Part shown: piece by piece, positions 44,530-52,847 of the stretch
How the letters are laid out: each line of letters starts with the position of its first letter
Numbering within the stretch: the stretch's first letter is position 1
Assembly (NCBI GenBank): GCA_040905705.1
Contig: JBBDQZ010000053.1
Location: 30,942 to 94,941, forward strand
Direction of reading: 5' to 3'
Origin: JBBDQZ01 sp040905705
GTDB taxonomy: Bacteria > Bacteroidota > Rhodothermia > Balneolales > Natronogracilivirgulaceae
Length of the DNA stretch: 64,000 nt
The notes under the pieces: model-generated
Told to the model about the DNA's origin: nothing
The model's database searches: none
What the model saw: only the letters and a program-made list of their open reading frames with translations
Translations under genes and position numbers: made by a program

Positions 44530-45384
44530 ATGAAAAAGACACTCTATCTGGATGCGGGTAATACCCGGGTTAAAGCAGCAGTCTATGAGCAGGGCCAGTG
44601 GCTCCCAGCCGGAGAGGATGCCGGTGCGATTCCCTACGATACCCCCGATTTTGCAGAGCGTTTGAGTGTTATATGCCGGGGCTATGATCGGGTGGTATTT
44701 GCTTCAGTGAAGAAGTCACTGGGGCCAAAAGAGTTATCCCGAATCACCGATGCCACGGTGATTCCTGTTGAACGATCGGCTATTCCGGGTGGCCGTATTC
44801 GCTACCGCTCAATGGAAACATTTGGTGTGGATCGTTATCTGTCCTGTTTGGGTGCATGGAGCCTGAGTAGAACAGAAGTGATCGTTGCAGATGCCGGTAC
44901 GGCCTGCACAATAGATGTCATGGATGCCGATGCGGTCTATTTGGGCGGGGTGATCATGCCGGGTCTATATATGATGATTTCCTCAATCGGTGAAGGCGCT
45001 GACGGGTTGTACCCTGTCGCTCCGTACGCATCCGGAAGCCGGGCGATGCAACAACAAAAAACAGGTACCCCTGGAGCCGGATCCCGGAAATCGGAATCCC
45101 GTCCATTTCTGCCTGGTTCGGGTGCACCCCGGATTCAGGAAAACTGGCCTCCGGATACTACCGAAGCGGCTCTCCAGGCCGGAACGACCGGAACCTTTCT
45201 TGCTGCCTGGGAATCGCATGTCAGAACAACCATGGACCGTTTTCCGGATGCCCGGATCTGGCTAACCGGGGGTGAGGCGCATTTCATCTACGAACACACC
45301 TCTGTGAATTGCCGCATTCATGAATATCTTGTATTTGAAGGGATGCGTCGCTGGTGTGAAGAAAACCTGCGAATATTTTCATAG
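44530..45384 (+). CDS. coaX: Type III pantothenate kinase with internal insertion
   Basis: A 284-residue CoaX, which phosphorylates pantothenate in the first step of CoA synthesis. The ASKHA motifs are YLDAGNTRVKAA (residues 6-17), FGVDRYLSCLGAW (98-110), DAGTACTIDVMD (121-132) and LGGVIMPGLYMM (138-149). Between about residues 168 and 205 there is a Gln/Pro/Ser/Gly-rich stretch (RAMQQQKTGTPGAGSRK...) that most CoaX enzymes, at about 255 residues, lack; the rest ends normally with WLTGGEA and the final helix. The insertion looks like a disordered loop and is unlikely to disturb the active site. The gene starts two bases inside an opposing open frame that is not a gene. Confidence 0.92.
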   Translation: MKKTLYLDAGNTRVKAAVYEQGQWLPAGEDAGAIPYDTPDFAERLSVICRGYDRVVFASVKKSLGPKELSRITDATVIPVERSAIPGGRIRYRSMETFGVDRYLSCLGAWSLSRTEVIVADAGTACTIDVMDADAVYLGGVIMPGLYMMISSIGEGADGLYPVAPYASGSRAMQQQKTGTPGAGSRKSESRPFLPGSGAPRIQENWPPDTTEAALQAGTTGTFLAAWESHVRTTMDRFPDARIWLTGGEAHFIYEHTSVNCRIHEYLVFEGMRRWCEENLRIFS

Positions 45385-45432
45385 ATCAGAGCACGGATCA
45401 ACTCCTGGGTAATCTGGTTTTCACATCGTGAG

Positions 45433-45455
45433 GGAGGAAGGAATCGGCTTCCTCC
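45433..45455. terminator. Bidirectional terminator between coaX and amidase gene
   Basis: Arms GGAGGAAG (45433-45440) and CTTCCTCC (45448-45455) form an eight-base perfect stem around a seven-base loop in the 76 bases between the converging stops of coaX (45384) and the amidase (45461). It is followed by TTCTTATCGGTTTT on the plus strand. Confidence 0.6.
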
Positions 45456-45460
45456 GCTTC

Positions 45461-46840
45461 TTATCGGTTTTCCCGGTTTGTGACACGGTCAAGCCGTTGT
45501 TTATATTCACGGACAGATCTGAAAATAGCCGAAGCCATGATGCTTTGCCCGTAATCACTGCTCAAAAATTGCTCCTCCTGGGGGTTGGTGATATATCCCA
45601 GTTCCACCAGCAAGGCTGGCATTGAGGCGTGATAAAGCACAATAAAGCCGGCTTGTTTAACCCCTCTTGACCGTCTTCTGGCGCGGTTGGCAAACTGTTG
45701 ATCTATTGTTGTTGCCAACATTTCGCTGCTGGCCATAAATCCGATATTGGAGAGTTCGTAAACGGCCAGCTGTTCCGGTGTAAGTTCTTCGGATCGTTCA
45801 TTCTCGTCTTCAAAACGGATGGCACTGTTCTCTTTTTTCATCACTTCAAACGCTTCACGACTTCGATGCATCCCCAGAAAATAGATCTCCGTACCATGTG
45901 CGTGACGATTTCGATTGGCGTTGGCGTGTATGGAAATGAACAGATCGGCTTCGGCCTGGTTGGCGATCTGCCCACGTTCCTGAAGCGGAATAAACGTATC
46001 GTCTTCCCGGGTGTACATAACCTCGATATTCATTAATTCGGGATCGTCATTAATATATTCTCCGAGTTTCTTTGCCACGGACAAGGTTACATCCTTTTCC
46101 ATTGTACCACGGTATCCTATAGCACCCGGATCCCGCCCCCCGTGTCCGGCATCAATGATAATCCGTTTCAATTGCAGTAAGGCTTCATCCTGTGGTGACG
46201 GGGTGATGCTCAAACGGTTTCGATCCGGCAAATCAACCGGTTGCTCCCAGTCGTTCAGAGCCAGATCCGGTGTCGTATCAACATTTTCCACAAGGTCGTC
46301 CCAGAAAATAGGAAAAAGCCCATCGGTCAGTACATCCAGGTCTTGCTGTGAGGCTTCCGTCAGCCCGATCAGCAAATCCCTTCCGTTGACATCCAAATAG
46401 GCATCGGCAATCATATAAACGCCTTCATTCAAATAGATATCCGTACCAATACCTCCCTCGATTTCCTGATAAAAAAAACTGTCAAAGGCATTTTCGTTAT
46501 TGTTACTGGTATGGATAGGCTCCGACCGAATCCCTTCTTTATACAGTGCGACCTGGATCAACTTGGAATTGGGCTGCCAAATGTAAAACGAATCGGGACG
46601 GCTGCTCATCTGAAAGCGAACCACATAGCCGAGGCCGTCGGATCGTTCTATGGTCGTTACACGATCGAGTGGCTGGAAAGCATGTGCCGATTGTTCCGGG
46701 AACAGCATTCCAGCGGACAGAGAAAGCATCAGGAGAAAAAGTAGCGGAATGCCTGTTCGCCTCCGTGAGGGTTTTCCGGGCCGGATCGAAGTACTTGATG
46801 AAATTCGTTGAGACAATGCTAACCGCAAATGTAACCACAT
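45461..46840 (-). CDS. N-acetylmuramoyl-L-alanine amidase (AmiC/LytC type)
   Basis: A 459-residue protein with a basic N-terminus and signal (hydrophobic GIPLLFLLMLSLSAGMLF, around residues 31-48). Residues about 55-190 are a beta-rich AMIN-like region, and the C-terminal Amidase_3 domain (from about 228) has the zinc ligands in IIDAGHGGRDPGAIG, EKDVTLS and SIHANANRN, with Glu in LLVELGYITN. It cleaves the amide between muramic acid and L-alanine in septal peptidoglycan. The domain includes an insertion at AVYELSNIGFMASSEML, typical of the regulated AmiC group, where a blocking helix controls access. The signal peptide start is uncertain because of the long basic n-region. Confidence 0.92.
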   Translation of the reverse strand: MWLHLRLALSQRISSSTSIRPGKPSRRRTGIPLLFLLMLSLSAGMLFPEQSAHAFQPLDRVTTIERSDGLGYVVRFQMSSRPDSFYIWQPNSKLIQVALYKEGIRSEPIHTSNNNENAFDSFFYQEIEGGIGTDIYLNEGVYMIADAYLDVNGRDLLIGLTEASQQDLDVLTDGLFPIFWDDLVENVDTTPDLALNDWEQPVDLPDRNRLSITPSPQDEALLQLKRIIIDAGHGGRDPGAIGYRGTMEKDVTLSVAKKLGEYINDDPELMNIEVMYTREDDTFIPLQERGQIANQAEADLFISIHANANRNRHAHGTEIYFLGMHRSREAFEVMKKENSAIRFEDENERSEELTPEQLAVYELSNIGFMASSEMLATTIDQQFANRARRRSRGVKQAGFIVLYHASMPALLVELGYITNPQEEQFLSSDYGQSIMASAIFRSVREYKQRLDRVTNRENR

Positions 46841-46927
46841 GGGAAGTTGAGGTTTTCAATAAAAATACAAATTATGCTTCTATAAAGGCAAATGAATGAT
46901 AGTTAACACAGGTACCTTTTTGTATGG

Positions 46928-47470
46928 TCATGGGAGAGAGCAGGATAAAAAATGGTACAACGTGATTCCAATACTGACCGATATATTGAAGGAGTGTTTT
47001 TTTCCGTATTGTGGAATTTCAAGCAGCACATCGCAGCGTTCAAGCAGCGAAGTATCCAGGCCGGTTAATTCATTCCCGAAAAGGAGGCAGACCGGCGCAG
47101 CGGAATCCGGCCGGTATTCCGTCAGAAGCTTGCTTGTATGGGTCTGTTCCATCCCGATTAATATATAACGATTTGCCCGGCACCAATCCAGGGGTTCTTT
47201 CGGGTCAACAAAGTGATTCCAGGAAACGGTTTCATCTGCACCCAATGCAGTTTTTGAAATTTCAGCACGGGGCGGGGCAGGTGTATAACCGGAAAGAAGA
47301 AGTTGTTTGATACCAAAGGCATCGGCAGTTCGGAATGCCGAACCTATATTATGCATGCTTCGAACATTGTGGAGCCAGAGTACCAGCTCCGATATTGCCT
47401 TTGGAGAGGTTCGCTCCCGGTTCACTTTGGATATTTCACGAGTTGTTTTCTTTCGGATTTCCATTTGCAT
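46928..47470 (-). CDS. SpoU/TrmH family RNA 2'-O-methyltransferase
   Basis: A 180-residue SPOUT enzyme with the trefoil-knot signatures: LHNVRSMHNIGSAFRTADAFG (motif 1, Asn and Arg), LLFGNELTGLD (motif 2) and VLLEIPQYGKKHSFNISVSIGI (motif 3; key residues IPQxGxxxSxNxSV). It methylates ribose 2'-OH on tRNA or rRNA; the exact target is not clear. At this length it lacks the N-terminal RNA-binding extension of TrmH or RlmB and resembles the short TrmL-like proteins. Two in-frame ATGs, at 47470 and 47464, are possible starts. It is divergent from greA. Confidence 0.85.
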   Translation of the reverse strand: MQMEIRKKTTREISKVNRERTSPKAISELVLWLHNVRSMHNIGSAFRTADAFGIKQLLLSGYTPAPPRAEISKTALGADETVSWNHFVDPKEPLDWCRANRYILIGMEQTHTSKLLTEYRPDSAAPVCLLFGNELTGLDTSLLERCDVLLEIPQYGKKHSFNISVSIGITLYHFLSCSLP

Positions 47471-47674
47471 ACGCTTTCGATCCGGCCGTTTCTTTTCAGT
47501 TGAATAAATCCTATTATTAGTGTCAGCAAAATCAAATAAAACTGGTTAATAATACGTTTTTTCCCGGCCCGTTGCATAAGAGCTTATAGTGAATGCAATC
47601 GGGTCTTTTTTCTGGCTGAATGGAATTCGGTTTTACAGAAAAAGAAGAATCATTAATCGGAAAAAATAAATATC

Positions 47675-48148
47675 GTGAAAGTAAATTATCTTTCCAGGGA
47701 AGGATACGACAACTTAAAAGAAGAGCTCAGAGATCTGGTTACGCGAGGCCGCAAGGAAATTGCGCAACAGATCAATGAAGCCCGTTCCCATGGAGATCTT
47801 AGCGAGAATGCCGAATATGATGCCGCAAAAGAGGCACAGGGTAAAATGGAAACTCGAATTTCGGAGCTCGAAAAGATTATAGCCACATCACGGGTTTTGG
47901 ATACCAAAAACATCGACAACTCGAAGGCGTATGTGCTATCCACTGTGACCATCTTCAACAACAATACTCAAAAGGAGATGAAGTATACACTTGTATCGAA
48001 AGATGAAGCGGATTTCAGCAAAGGAAAGATCTCTATAGATTCACCGATAGGTAAAGCACTGATGGGCCGTTCTGTCGGTGACGCGGTAACAGTGAAAGTT
48101 CCTGCCGGATTATTAGAACTTGAAATACGAAATATCGAACGGGACTGA
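47675..48148 (+). CDS. greA: Transcription elongation factor GreA
   Basis: A 157-residue GreA with an N-terminal coiled-coil domain (NLKEELRDLVTRGRKEIAQQINEARSHGDLSENAEYDAAKEAQG region, tip residues Asp and Glu in GDLSENAEYD) and a C-terminal domain ending IGKALMGRSVGDAVTVKVPAG. It rescues backtracked RNA polymerase by stimulating transcript cleavage. The start is GTG at 47675. It stands between the divergent SpoU gene and an inverted repeat; gene context is unremarkable. Confidence 0.96.
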   Translation: MKVNYLSREGYDNLKEELRDLVTRGRKEIAQQINEARSHGDLSENAEYDAAKEAQGKMETRISELEKIIATSRVLDTKNIDNSKAYVLSTVTIFNNNTQKEMKYTLVSKDEADFSKGKISIDSPIGKALMGRSVGDAVTVKVPAGLLELEIRNIERD

Positions 48149-48193
48149 AGCTTCATATATAATGATTCCTGATTTTTAAAACTTTAATTACAT

Positions 48194-48260
48194 GAAATAT
48201 CCATGACAGAGCATAAGCTCAGACACACAAGCGTATGAATAAAATCTGTCATGGTATTTC
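48194..48260. repeat. Inverted repeat with 16-base-pair stem between greA and ugd
   Basis: The left arm GAAATATCCATGACAGA (48194-48210) and right arm TCTGTCATGGTATTTC (48245-48260) pair over 16 positions with a single unpaired T, around a 34-base loop that contains a weaker inner pairing of GCATA with TATG. It ends 53 bases before the ugd start. The lack of a T run argues against an ordinary terminator; it may be a repeated palindromic element or a transcript-stability structure. Confidence 0.6.
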
Positions 48261-48313
48261 GCTTACGCGTTTCACTGAGCATCTGACTATATAAATCTGA
48301 AAATTTTAAACGA

Positions 48314-49660
48314 ATGAAAATAGCCGTCATCGGTACCGGATATGTTGGCCTGGTTACCGGAACCTGTTTTGCGGATTCCGGTAATCAGGTGATCTGTGTA
48401 GATAATAACCCTGACAAATTAAGGGTCCTGAAACAGGGCGAAATACCTATTTATGAACCGGGGCTTGAAACGCTTTTCAAGCGGGCAATTCGGGAAAATC
48501 GAATGACATTTACCGATAATCTGGTTGAGGCGGTTACTGAAGCCGAAATTCTGTTTCTCTGTTTGCCTACCCCGCCCGGGGCAAACGGGCAGGCCGATCT
48601 CGGTGCTGTAATAAGTGTGGCTGAACAAATTGGCGATATAATGGACGAATACAAGGTGATCGTTAACAAAAGTACGGTCCCGGTGGGTACGGCAGACAAG
48701 GTTCACATGGCCATTCGGGCACGTACCGATGTATCATTTGATGTTGTTTCCAATCCGGAATTTCTGCGGGAAGGCGCTGCTGTTAATGATTTTCAAAAAC
48801 CTGAGCGGGTGATTATCGGTACTTCCAGTGAGCGGGCTGCAGGGCTGATGAAAGAACTTTACGAGCCGTTTGTCCGAAGTGGTAATCCCATTATTATAAT
48901 GGACGAACGCAGTTCGGAATTGACCAAATATGCTGCCAACGGTTTTCTTGCAACCAAGATTACCTTTATGAATGAAATTGCCAATTTGTGCGAGCGTGTG
49001 GGAGCAAATGTGGATCAGGTACGACGAGGTATCGGGACCGATTCCCGAATTGGTAAAAGGTTTCTATTTGCCGGGATCGGATTCGGTGGGAGCTGTTTCC
49101 CAAAAGATGTTCAGGCGCTTCACTATACCGCCAAACAAAACGAGTACGATTTTCGACTGCTGGATGCCGTTATGAAGGTGAATAATGAGCAAAAACTTTC
49201 CATTGTCGATAAGGTCAAGTCCTATTACAATGGGCAGGTTAAAGGGCGAACATTCGGAATATGGGGATTGACGTTTAAACCTGAAACCGATGATGTACGA
49301 GAGGCCCCATCGATTTATATCATCCGTGCACTTATTGCATTGGGGGCACGTATCAAAGCTTATGATCCCGAGGGCCTGAATACTTTTCCTGCTGCAGTGG
49401 GAGAAGATGTAAACTCACAAGTCGATTATGTAAATGATCAGACCACGGCATTGAAAGACGTTGATGCGTTGATTATAAGCACTGAATGGAACGAATTCCG
49501 CCGCCCCGATTTTGAGAATTTCAAAAAACTGATGAAAGAACCGGTGATATTCGACGGTCGAAATCTTTATGATCTTGATCGAATGGAAGAGTTGAACATC
49601 ACCTATTTCAGCGTGGGACGCCATGGTGTGAATGTCAATCGCAAGGAGATGAATGCCTGA
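48314..49660 (+). CDS. ugd: UDP-glucose 6-dehydrogenase
   Basis: A 448-residue UDP-glucose dehydrogenase producing UDP-glucuronate with two NAD+. The N-terminal Rossmann motif is IGTGYVGLVTGTCFAD; the catalytic cysteine lies in FGGSCFPKDVQAL and a Lys in the central helix ANGFLATKITFMNE; the C-terminal UDP-binding domain contains WGLTFKPETDDVREAPS. It overlaps the next gene by eight bases, so the product UDP-glucuronate probably feeds directly into the decarboxylase for UDP-xylose-containing surface polysaccharide. The length is normal. Confidence 0.95.
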   Translation: MKIAVIGTGYVGLVTGTCFADSGNQVICVDNNPDKLRVLKQGEIPIYEPGLETLFKRAIRENRMTFTDNLVEAVTEAEILFLCLPTPPGANGQADLGAVISVAEQIGDIMDEYKVIVNKSTVPVGTADKVHMAIRARTDVSFDVVSNPEFLREGAAVNDFQKPERVIIGTSSERAAGLMKELYEPFVRSGNPIIIMDERSSELTKYAANGFLATKITFMNEIANLCERVGANVDQVRRGIGTDSRIGKRFLFAGIGFGGSCFPKDVQALHYTAKQNEYDFRLLDAVMKVNNEQKLSIVDKVKSYYNGQVKGRTFGIWGLTFKPETDDVREAPSIYIIRALIALGARIKAYDPEGLNTFPAAVGEDVNSQVDYVNDQTTALKDVDALIISTEWNEFRRPDFENFKKLMKEPVIFDGRNLYDLDRMEELNITYFSVGRHGVNVNRKEMNA

Positions 49661-50606
49661 TCGTGTATTGATCACCGGCGGAGCCGGTTTCATCGGTTCC
49701 CATTTGTGTGCACGCTTTCTTGAGGAAGGGAGTTCAGTGATTTGTATGGACAATCTTTCCACCGGCAATACGGATAATATCTCCCGTTTCTTTGATCATG
49801 ACCGGTTTCACTTTATCAAGTATGATGTTACAAAATATCTCCATGTAACCGGTCCGCTTGACCTTATATTACATTTCGCATCACCTGCTTCACCAAAAGA
49901 TTATCTGGAATTGCCCATTCAGACGTTGAAGGTAGGGTCCCTGGGAACCCATAAGGCGCTTGGGTTGGCGAAATCAAAAAAGGCCCGTTTTTTACTTGCT
50001 TCCACCAGTGAAGTGTACGGGGATCCGCTGGAACATCCCCAAAAAGAATCCTATTTCGGGAACGTGGATCCGGTCAGTTTGCGCGGCGTCTACGATGAGG
50101 CAAAACGTTTTGCAGAAGCATTGACCATGGCTTACCATCTTAATCATGGTATACGGACTCATATTGCCAGGATTTTTAATACTTATGGCCCGTTAATGCG
50201 TATGGATGACGGAAGGGCACTTCCCAATTTTATTACCCAGGCGCTGCGAAATGATTCGCTGACCGTTTACGGTGCTGGTACCCAGACCCGCTCTTTTAGT
50301 TATATCGATGATATGGTTGAAGGGATTTTCAGACTGTGTCACACCGATTATTCGAATCCTGTTAATCTTGGAAATCCTGATGAAATCTCAATCATTGACC
50401 TGGCAAAGAAGATCATTGAACAAACCGGAAGTTCCAGTGAAATGGTATTCCAACAATTACCTGAAGGGGATCCGCTGGTACGACGTCCTGACATAACACG
50501 TGCCGGTGATATTATGAAATGGAGACCCACAACAAATCTTGAGTCCGGCCTAGTCCGTACGATTGCCTATTTCCGCCGGCACCTGGATGAGATGAACATT
50601 CATTGA
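49653..50606 (+). CDS. UDP-glucuronate decarboxylase (UDP-xylose synthase)
   Basis: A 317-residue extended short-chain dehydrogenase. It has the GGAGFIGSHL dinucleotide motif, a UXS-type HFASPASPKDY segment (distinct from 4-epimerases), the catalytic Ser/Thr in STSEVYGDP and Tyr-x-x-x-Lys as GVYDEAKRFAEAL, and the ARIFNTYGP substrate loop. These support conversion of UDP-glucuronate to UDP-xylose. The start overlaps ugd by eight bases with AAGGAG nine bases upstream, and both enzymes form one unit. It converges on the DUF2914 gene with only three bases between the stops. Confidence 0.9.
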   Translation: MPDRVLITGGAGFIGSHLCARFLEEGSSVICMDNLSTGNTDNISRFFDHDRFHFIKYDVTKYLHVTGPLDLILHFASPASPKDYLELPIQTLKVGSLGTHKALGLAKSKKARFLLASTSEVYGDPLEHPQKESYFGNVDPVSLRGVYDEAKRFAEALTMAYHLNHGIRTHIARIFNTYGPLMRMDDGRALPNFITQALRNDSLTVYGAGTQTRSFSYIDDMVEGIFRLCHTDYSNPVNLGNPDEISIIDLAKKIIEQTGSSSEMVFQQLPEGDPLVRRPDITRAGDIMKWRPTTNLESGLVRTIAYFRRHLDEMNIH

Positions 50607-50609
50607 TGA

Positions 50610-51131
50610 TTATTCACTGACACGAAATTCGATTTCGTCCAGTACCTCATTGTTATTGTTTGTTATGCGAACTTGCCAGAAACCGGGTTGCAGGCCCACG
50701 GAAGAATAAGTCCGCCAATTGGCAGAGATACCGATTTTACTGTTCATTTTGAAATATAGATCATCCTCATAATACCATTCGAAGAAAATATCCTGCATTT
50801 CACTACTGTTGTGAATCCGGGCAAAGCACCAGGCACGGGCATTACTCATGGAGTAGGATTCGACGATTTCGACCGGTTCGCGTTCGACGACATCCAGGGC
50901 AAGCACGAATTCCTTGACGTATAATGTGTCATTCGTAATATCCTCATCGTCCTCGTCGAAACGGGCAGGGATGTGGATGGATGAGCGGGGTTCTCCGGAA
51001 GATGCCTGGAGCATGCGGGGCTGACCCAATATCGGCAGGATGATACAAATGGCCAGGAATAGTATGCTGTTGTTAAAAAAAAAGAAATACCTGCCTGTAC
51101 ATAGTCCGTAAAATAATTTTAAGAGTGACAT
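50610..51131 (-). CDS. DUF2914 domain exported protein
   Basis: A 173-residue protein with an N-terminal hydrophobic segment (about residues 18-38) that may be a signal peptide or anchor, an acidic Asp/Glu-rich stretch (residues 55-65) and a C-terminal DUF2914 domain: FVLALDVVEREPVEIVESYSM, WCFARIHNS, WYYEDDLYFKMNSKIG, WRTYSSVGLQPGFWQVRITN (each a family block). DUF2914 is found alone or with enzymes in Proteobacteria and Bacteroidota; its role is unknown, but the beta-sandwich pattern suggests carbohydrate or peptide binding in the periplasm. It sits at the end of the sugar-nucleotide genes on the opposite strand. Confidence 0.65.
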   Translation of the reverse strand: MSLLKLFYGLCTGRYFFFFNNSILFLAICIILPILGQPRMLQASSGEPRSSIHIPARFDEDDEDITNDTLYVKEFVLALDVVEREPVEIVESYSMSNARAWCFARIHNSSEMQDIFFEWYYEDDLYFKMNSKIGISANWRTYSSVGLQPGFWQVRITNNNNEVLDEIEFRVSE

Positions 51132-51365
51132 GTTGTCGAATTCATTGGTTGAAATTTACCTGAAAACCGAAGAAGAAAATTCAAAACCGGTTCCGGTTAT
51201 TAAGCGATTAAACATATTCTCAAGGCACATAGGATACCCATGGTTTGATCATACGGCTGTGGGTCAGAGATTGCTCACATAAATGGTAGCAGTGCTCAAA
51301 ACAACGTAGAACACGAAACAGCGGCTATAAATTGGTGAAAAAGGATTATTTTTTATCTTGTTCTT

Positions 51366-52682
51366 ATGAAACCTACCAGTTTTTTATCTTTTACGCGAAA
51401 ATATTTTCACCCCATTTTAATCATTTTTACTCTTTTTGTTGCAATACCTTGTGAAAAGATCTATGGTCAGCTGAGAATAACCGAAAACTATGAGGTTGGG
51501 GCCGCTCCGGATCTCTGGTTTAATGCTGTGGATGGTGTGCGTACCGGTGTGCGTTTTCGGGGAGAAGAGCCGGGAACATTTCTTGACGGCCGCCATCGTA
51601 TCGATGCCGGTATTTGGCTTGGAACGCGGTTTCCGGAAAATCCGCTATCCTATTATTTTTCCTATACCCATCCGGTGGATCCAGTTTCGGACGCAAACAG
51701 TGAGGGGGCATTTCGGATGGTCAGCAGTATCCGGGCCGGCCTGCATCTGCATGAGTCGGGTTTCCAGAAACGCTGGCAACCGGGTTTCGATGAATATATT
51801 TCTTTCGATTTGGGAATATTTGCCGGCCTGTATCATCGTTTTGACATGGAATATGTTTTATATGAGAAGTTATGGCAGCAAAATCCGATGTTTTATCTTC
51901 GATCAAATTTTCGAAAAAGAGACCGAAATATTATGGGACGCTGGACGGTTGCATGGTCGGTCAGAGCCGGTTTCCCACTCTCAAGGAAAGATGATTTTAC
52001 CAGTTTTTCAGATCAAAAGACCAGACTTCCCAGATCATTGGGTATAGACGGACTTTTTGCCCAGGTTCACCTGGAAGCCATGCAGGAGATTTCCCTGCCC
52101 ATGCTCATGGTTCTGCGAGCCCGGTTATTTGGCGGTATATCATCCGATGCGTTACCTTCGGAATTCCGGTATTTGACTTCGGATGCCGTTGCAATGGACT
52201 GGATTCATTCAGGCTTCACACGTGCAAGGGGCACGTTGCCACAGCATTGGATGGGCGCCGGATGGATCCATATTCCCGGCGGGCCTAATTTACGTGGTTA
52301 TACATTGGAGACGACAGAGCTGCTTGAGAAGGGCCTGAATGCATGGTCACAGCACGTGGTTTCATACAATTTGAATCTCTATTACCCCAATCCGTTTAAC
52401 ATCTATATCTCGAAAATCCCTTATCTCGGGGAAATGTTAAAACTGGAATCCTATGTGTTTTCGGATGCCGGGTTTCTGTATAGAGAAAACCATTGGCAGC
52501 GTTTACGTATCAATGCAGGGGCGGGATTTATGTTGTCGCTCAATATCCCGGACTATCTGGGTAAGGACAGAGGGTTTTTTATCCGTTACGAACTTCCGGT
52601 TTGGCTCTCCGAGGTTTCCGATGGGGAAAACAATCTAAAAGCAAGACACGTATTGGGTATTGGAGCCCTGTTTCGCTTATAA
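51366..52682 (+). CDS. Outer-membrane beta-barrel protein of unknown function
   Basis: A 438-residue protein with a signal peptide (about residues 14-34, ending IYGQL). The mature part alternates aromatic-rich strands and Gly/Asn turns and ends with an aromatic-hydrophobic final strand, VLGIGALFRL, as in barrels inserted by BamA. A GGPNLRGYTLETTELLEKG stretch near residue 330 resembles a turn conserved among surface-antigen-like barrels. I do not recognise a specific family, though it recalls the C-terminal barrel region found with M1 peptidase-type proteins of this phylum. It lies alone, 234 bases downstream-facing of the DUF2914 start and 165 bases before the acyl-CoA operon. Confidence 0.65.
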   Translation: MKPTSFLSFTRKYFHPILIIFTLFVAIPCEKIYGQLRITENYEVGAAPDLWFNAVDGVRTGVRFRGEEPGTFLDGRHRIDAGIWLGTRFPENPLSYYFSYTHPVDPVSDANSEGAFRMVSSIRAGLHLHESGFQKRWQPGFDEYISFDLGIFAGLYHRFDMEYVLYEKLWQQNPMFYLRSNFRKRDRNIMGRWTVAWSVRAGFPLSRKDDFTSFSDQKTRLPRSLGIDGLFAQVHLEAMQEISLPMLMVLRARLFGGISSDALPSEFRYLTSDAVAMDWIHSGFTRARGTLPQHWMGAGWIHIPGGPNLRGYTLETTELLEKGLNAWSQHVVSYNLNLYYPNPFNIYISKIPYLGEMLKLESYVFSDAGFLYRENHWQRLRINAGAGFMLSLNIPDYLGKDRGFFIRYELPVWLSEVSDGENNLKARHVLGIGALFRL

Positions 52683-52847
52683 TAGCCCAATTTGTCGACT
52701 CATCATGTTCCGGCTGGTAAAGTGATCTTAAAATCGAGGTTTCAACAGCTCCTGGCAGCGAAAATAATAGATGCTTGTCTTTGAAATGCCGGGCCTGACA
52801 TGCTATATTGAAACTAAATGTGCAGGTAACCGGCAATCCAAAACATA

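Noticed and set aside
44301..44531. 76-codon minus-strand open frame overlapping the coaX start
   Set aside because: It overlaps the coaX start codon on the other strand and has no recognisable motif, although it begins with a plausible ATG.
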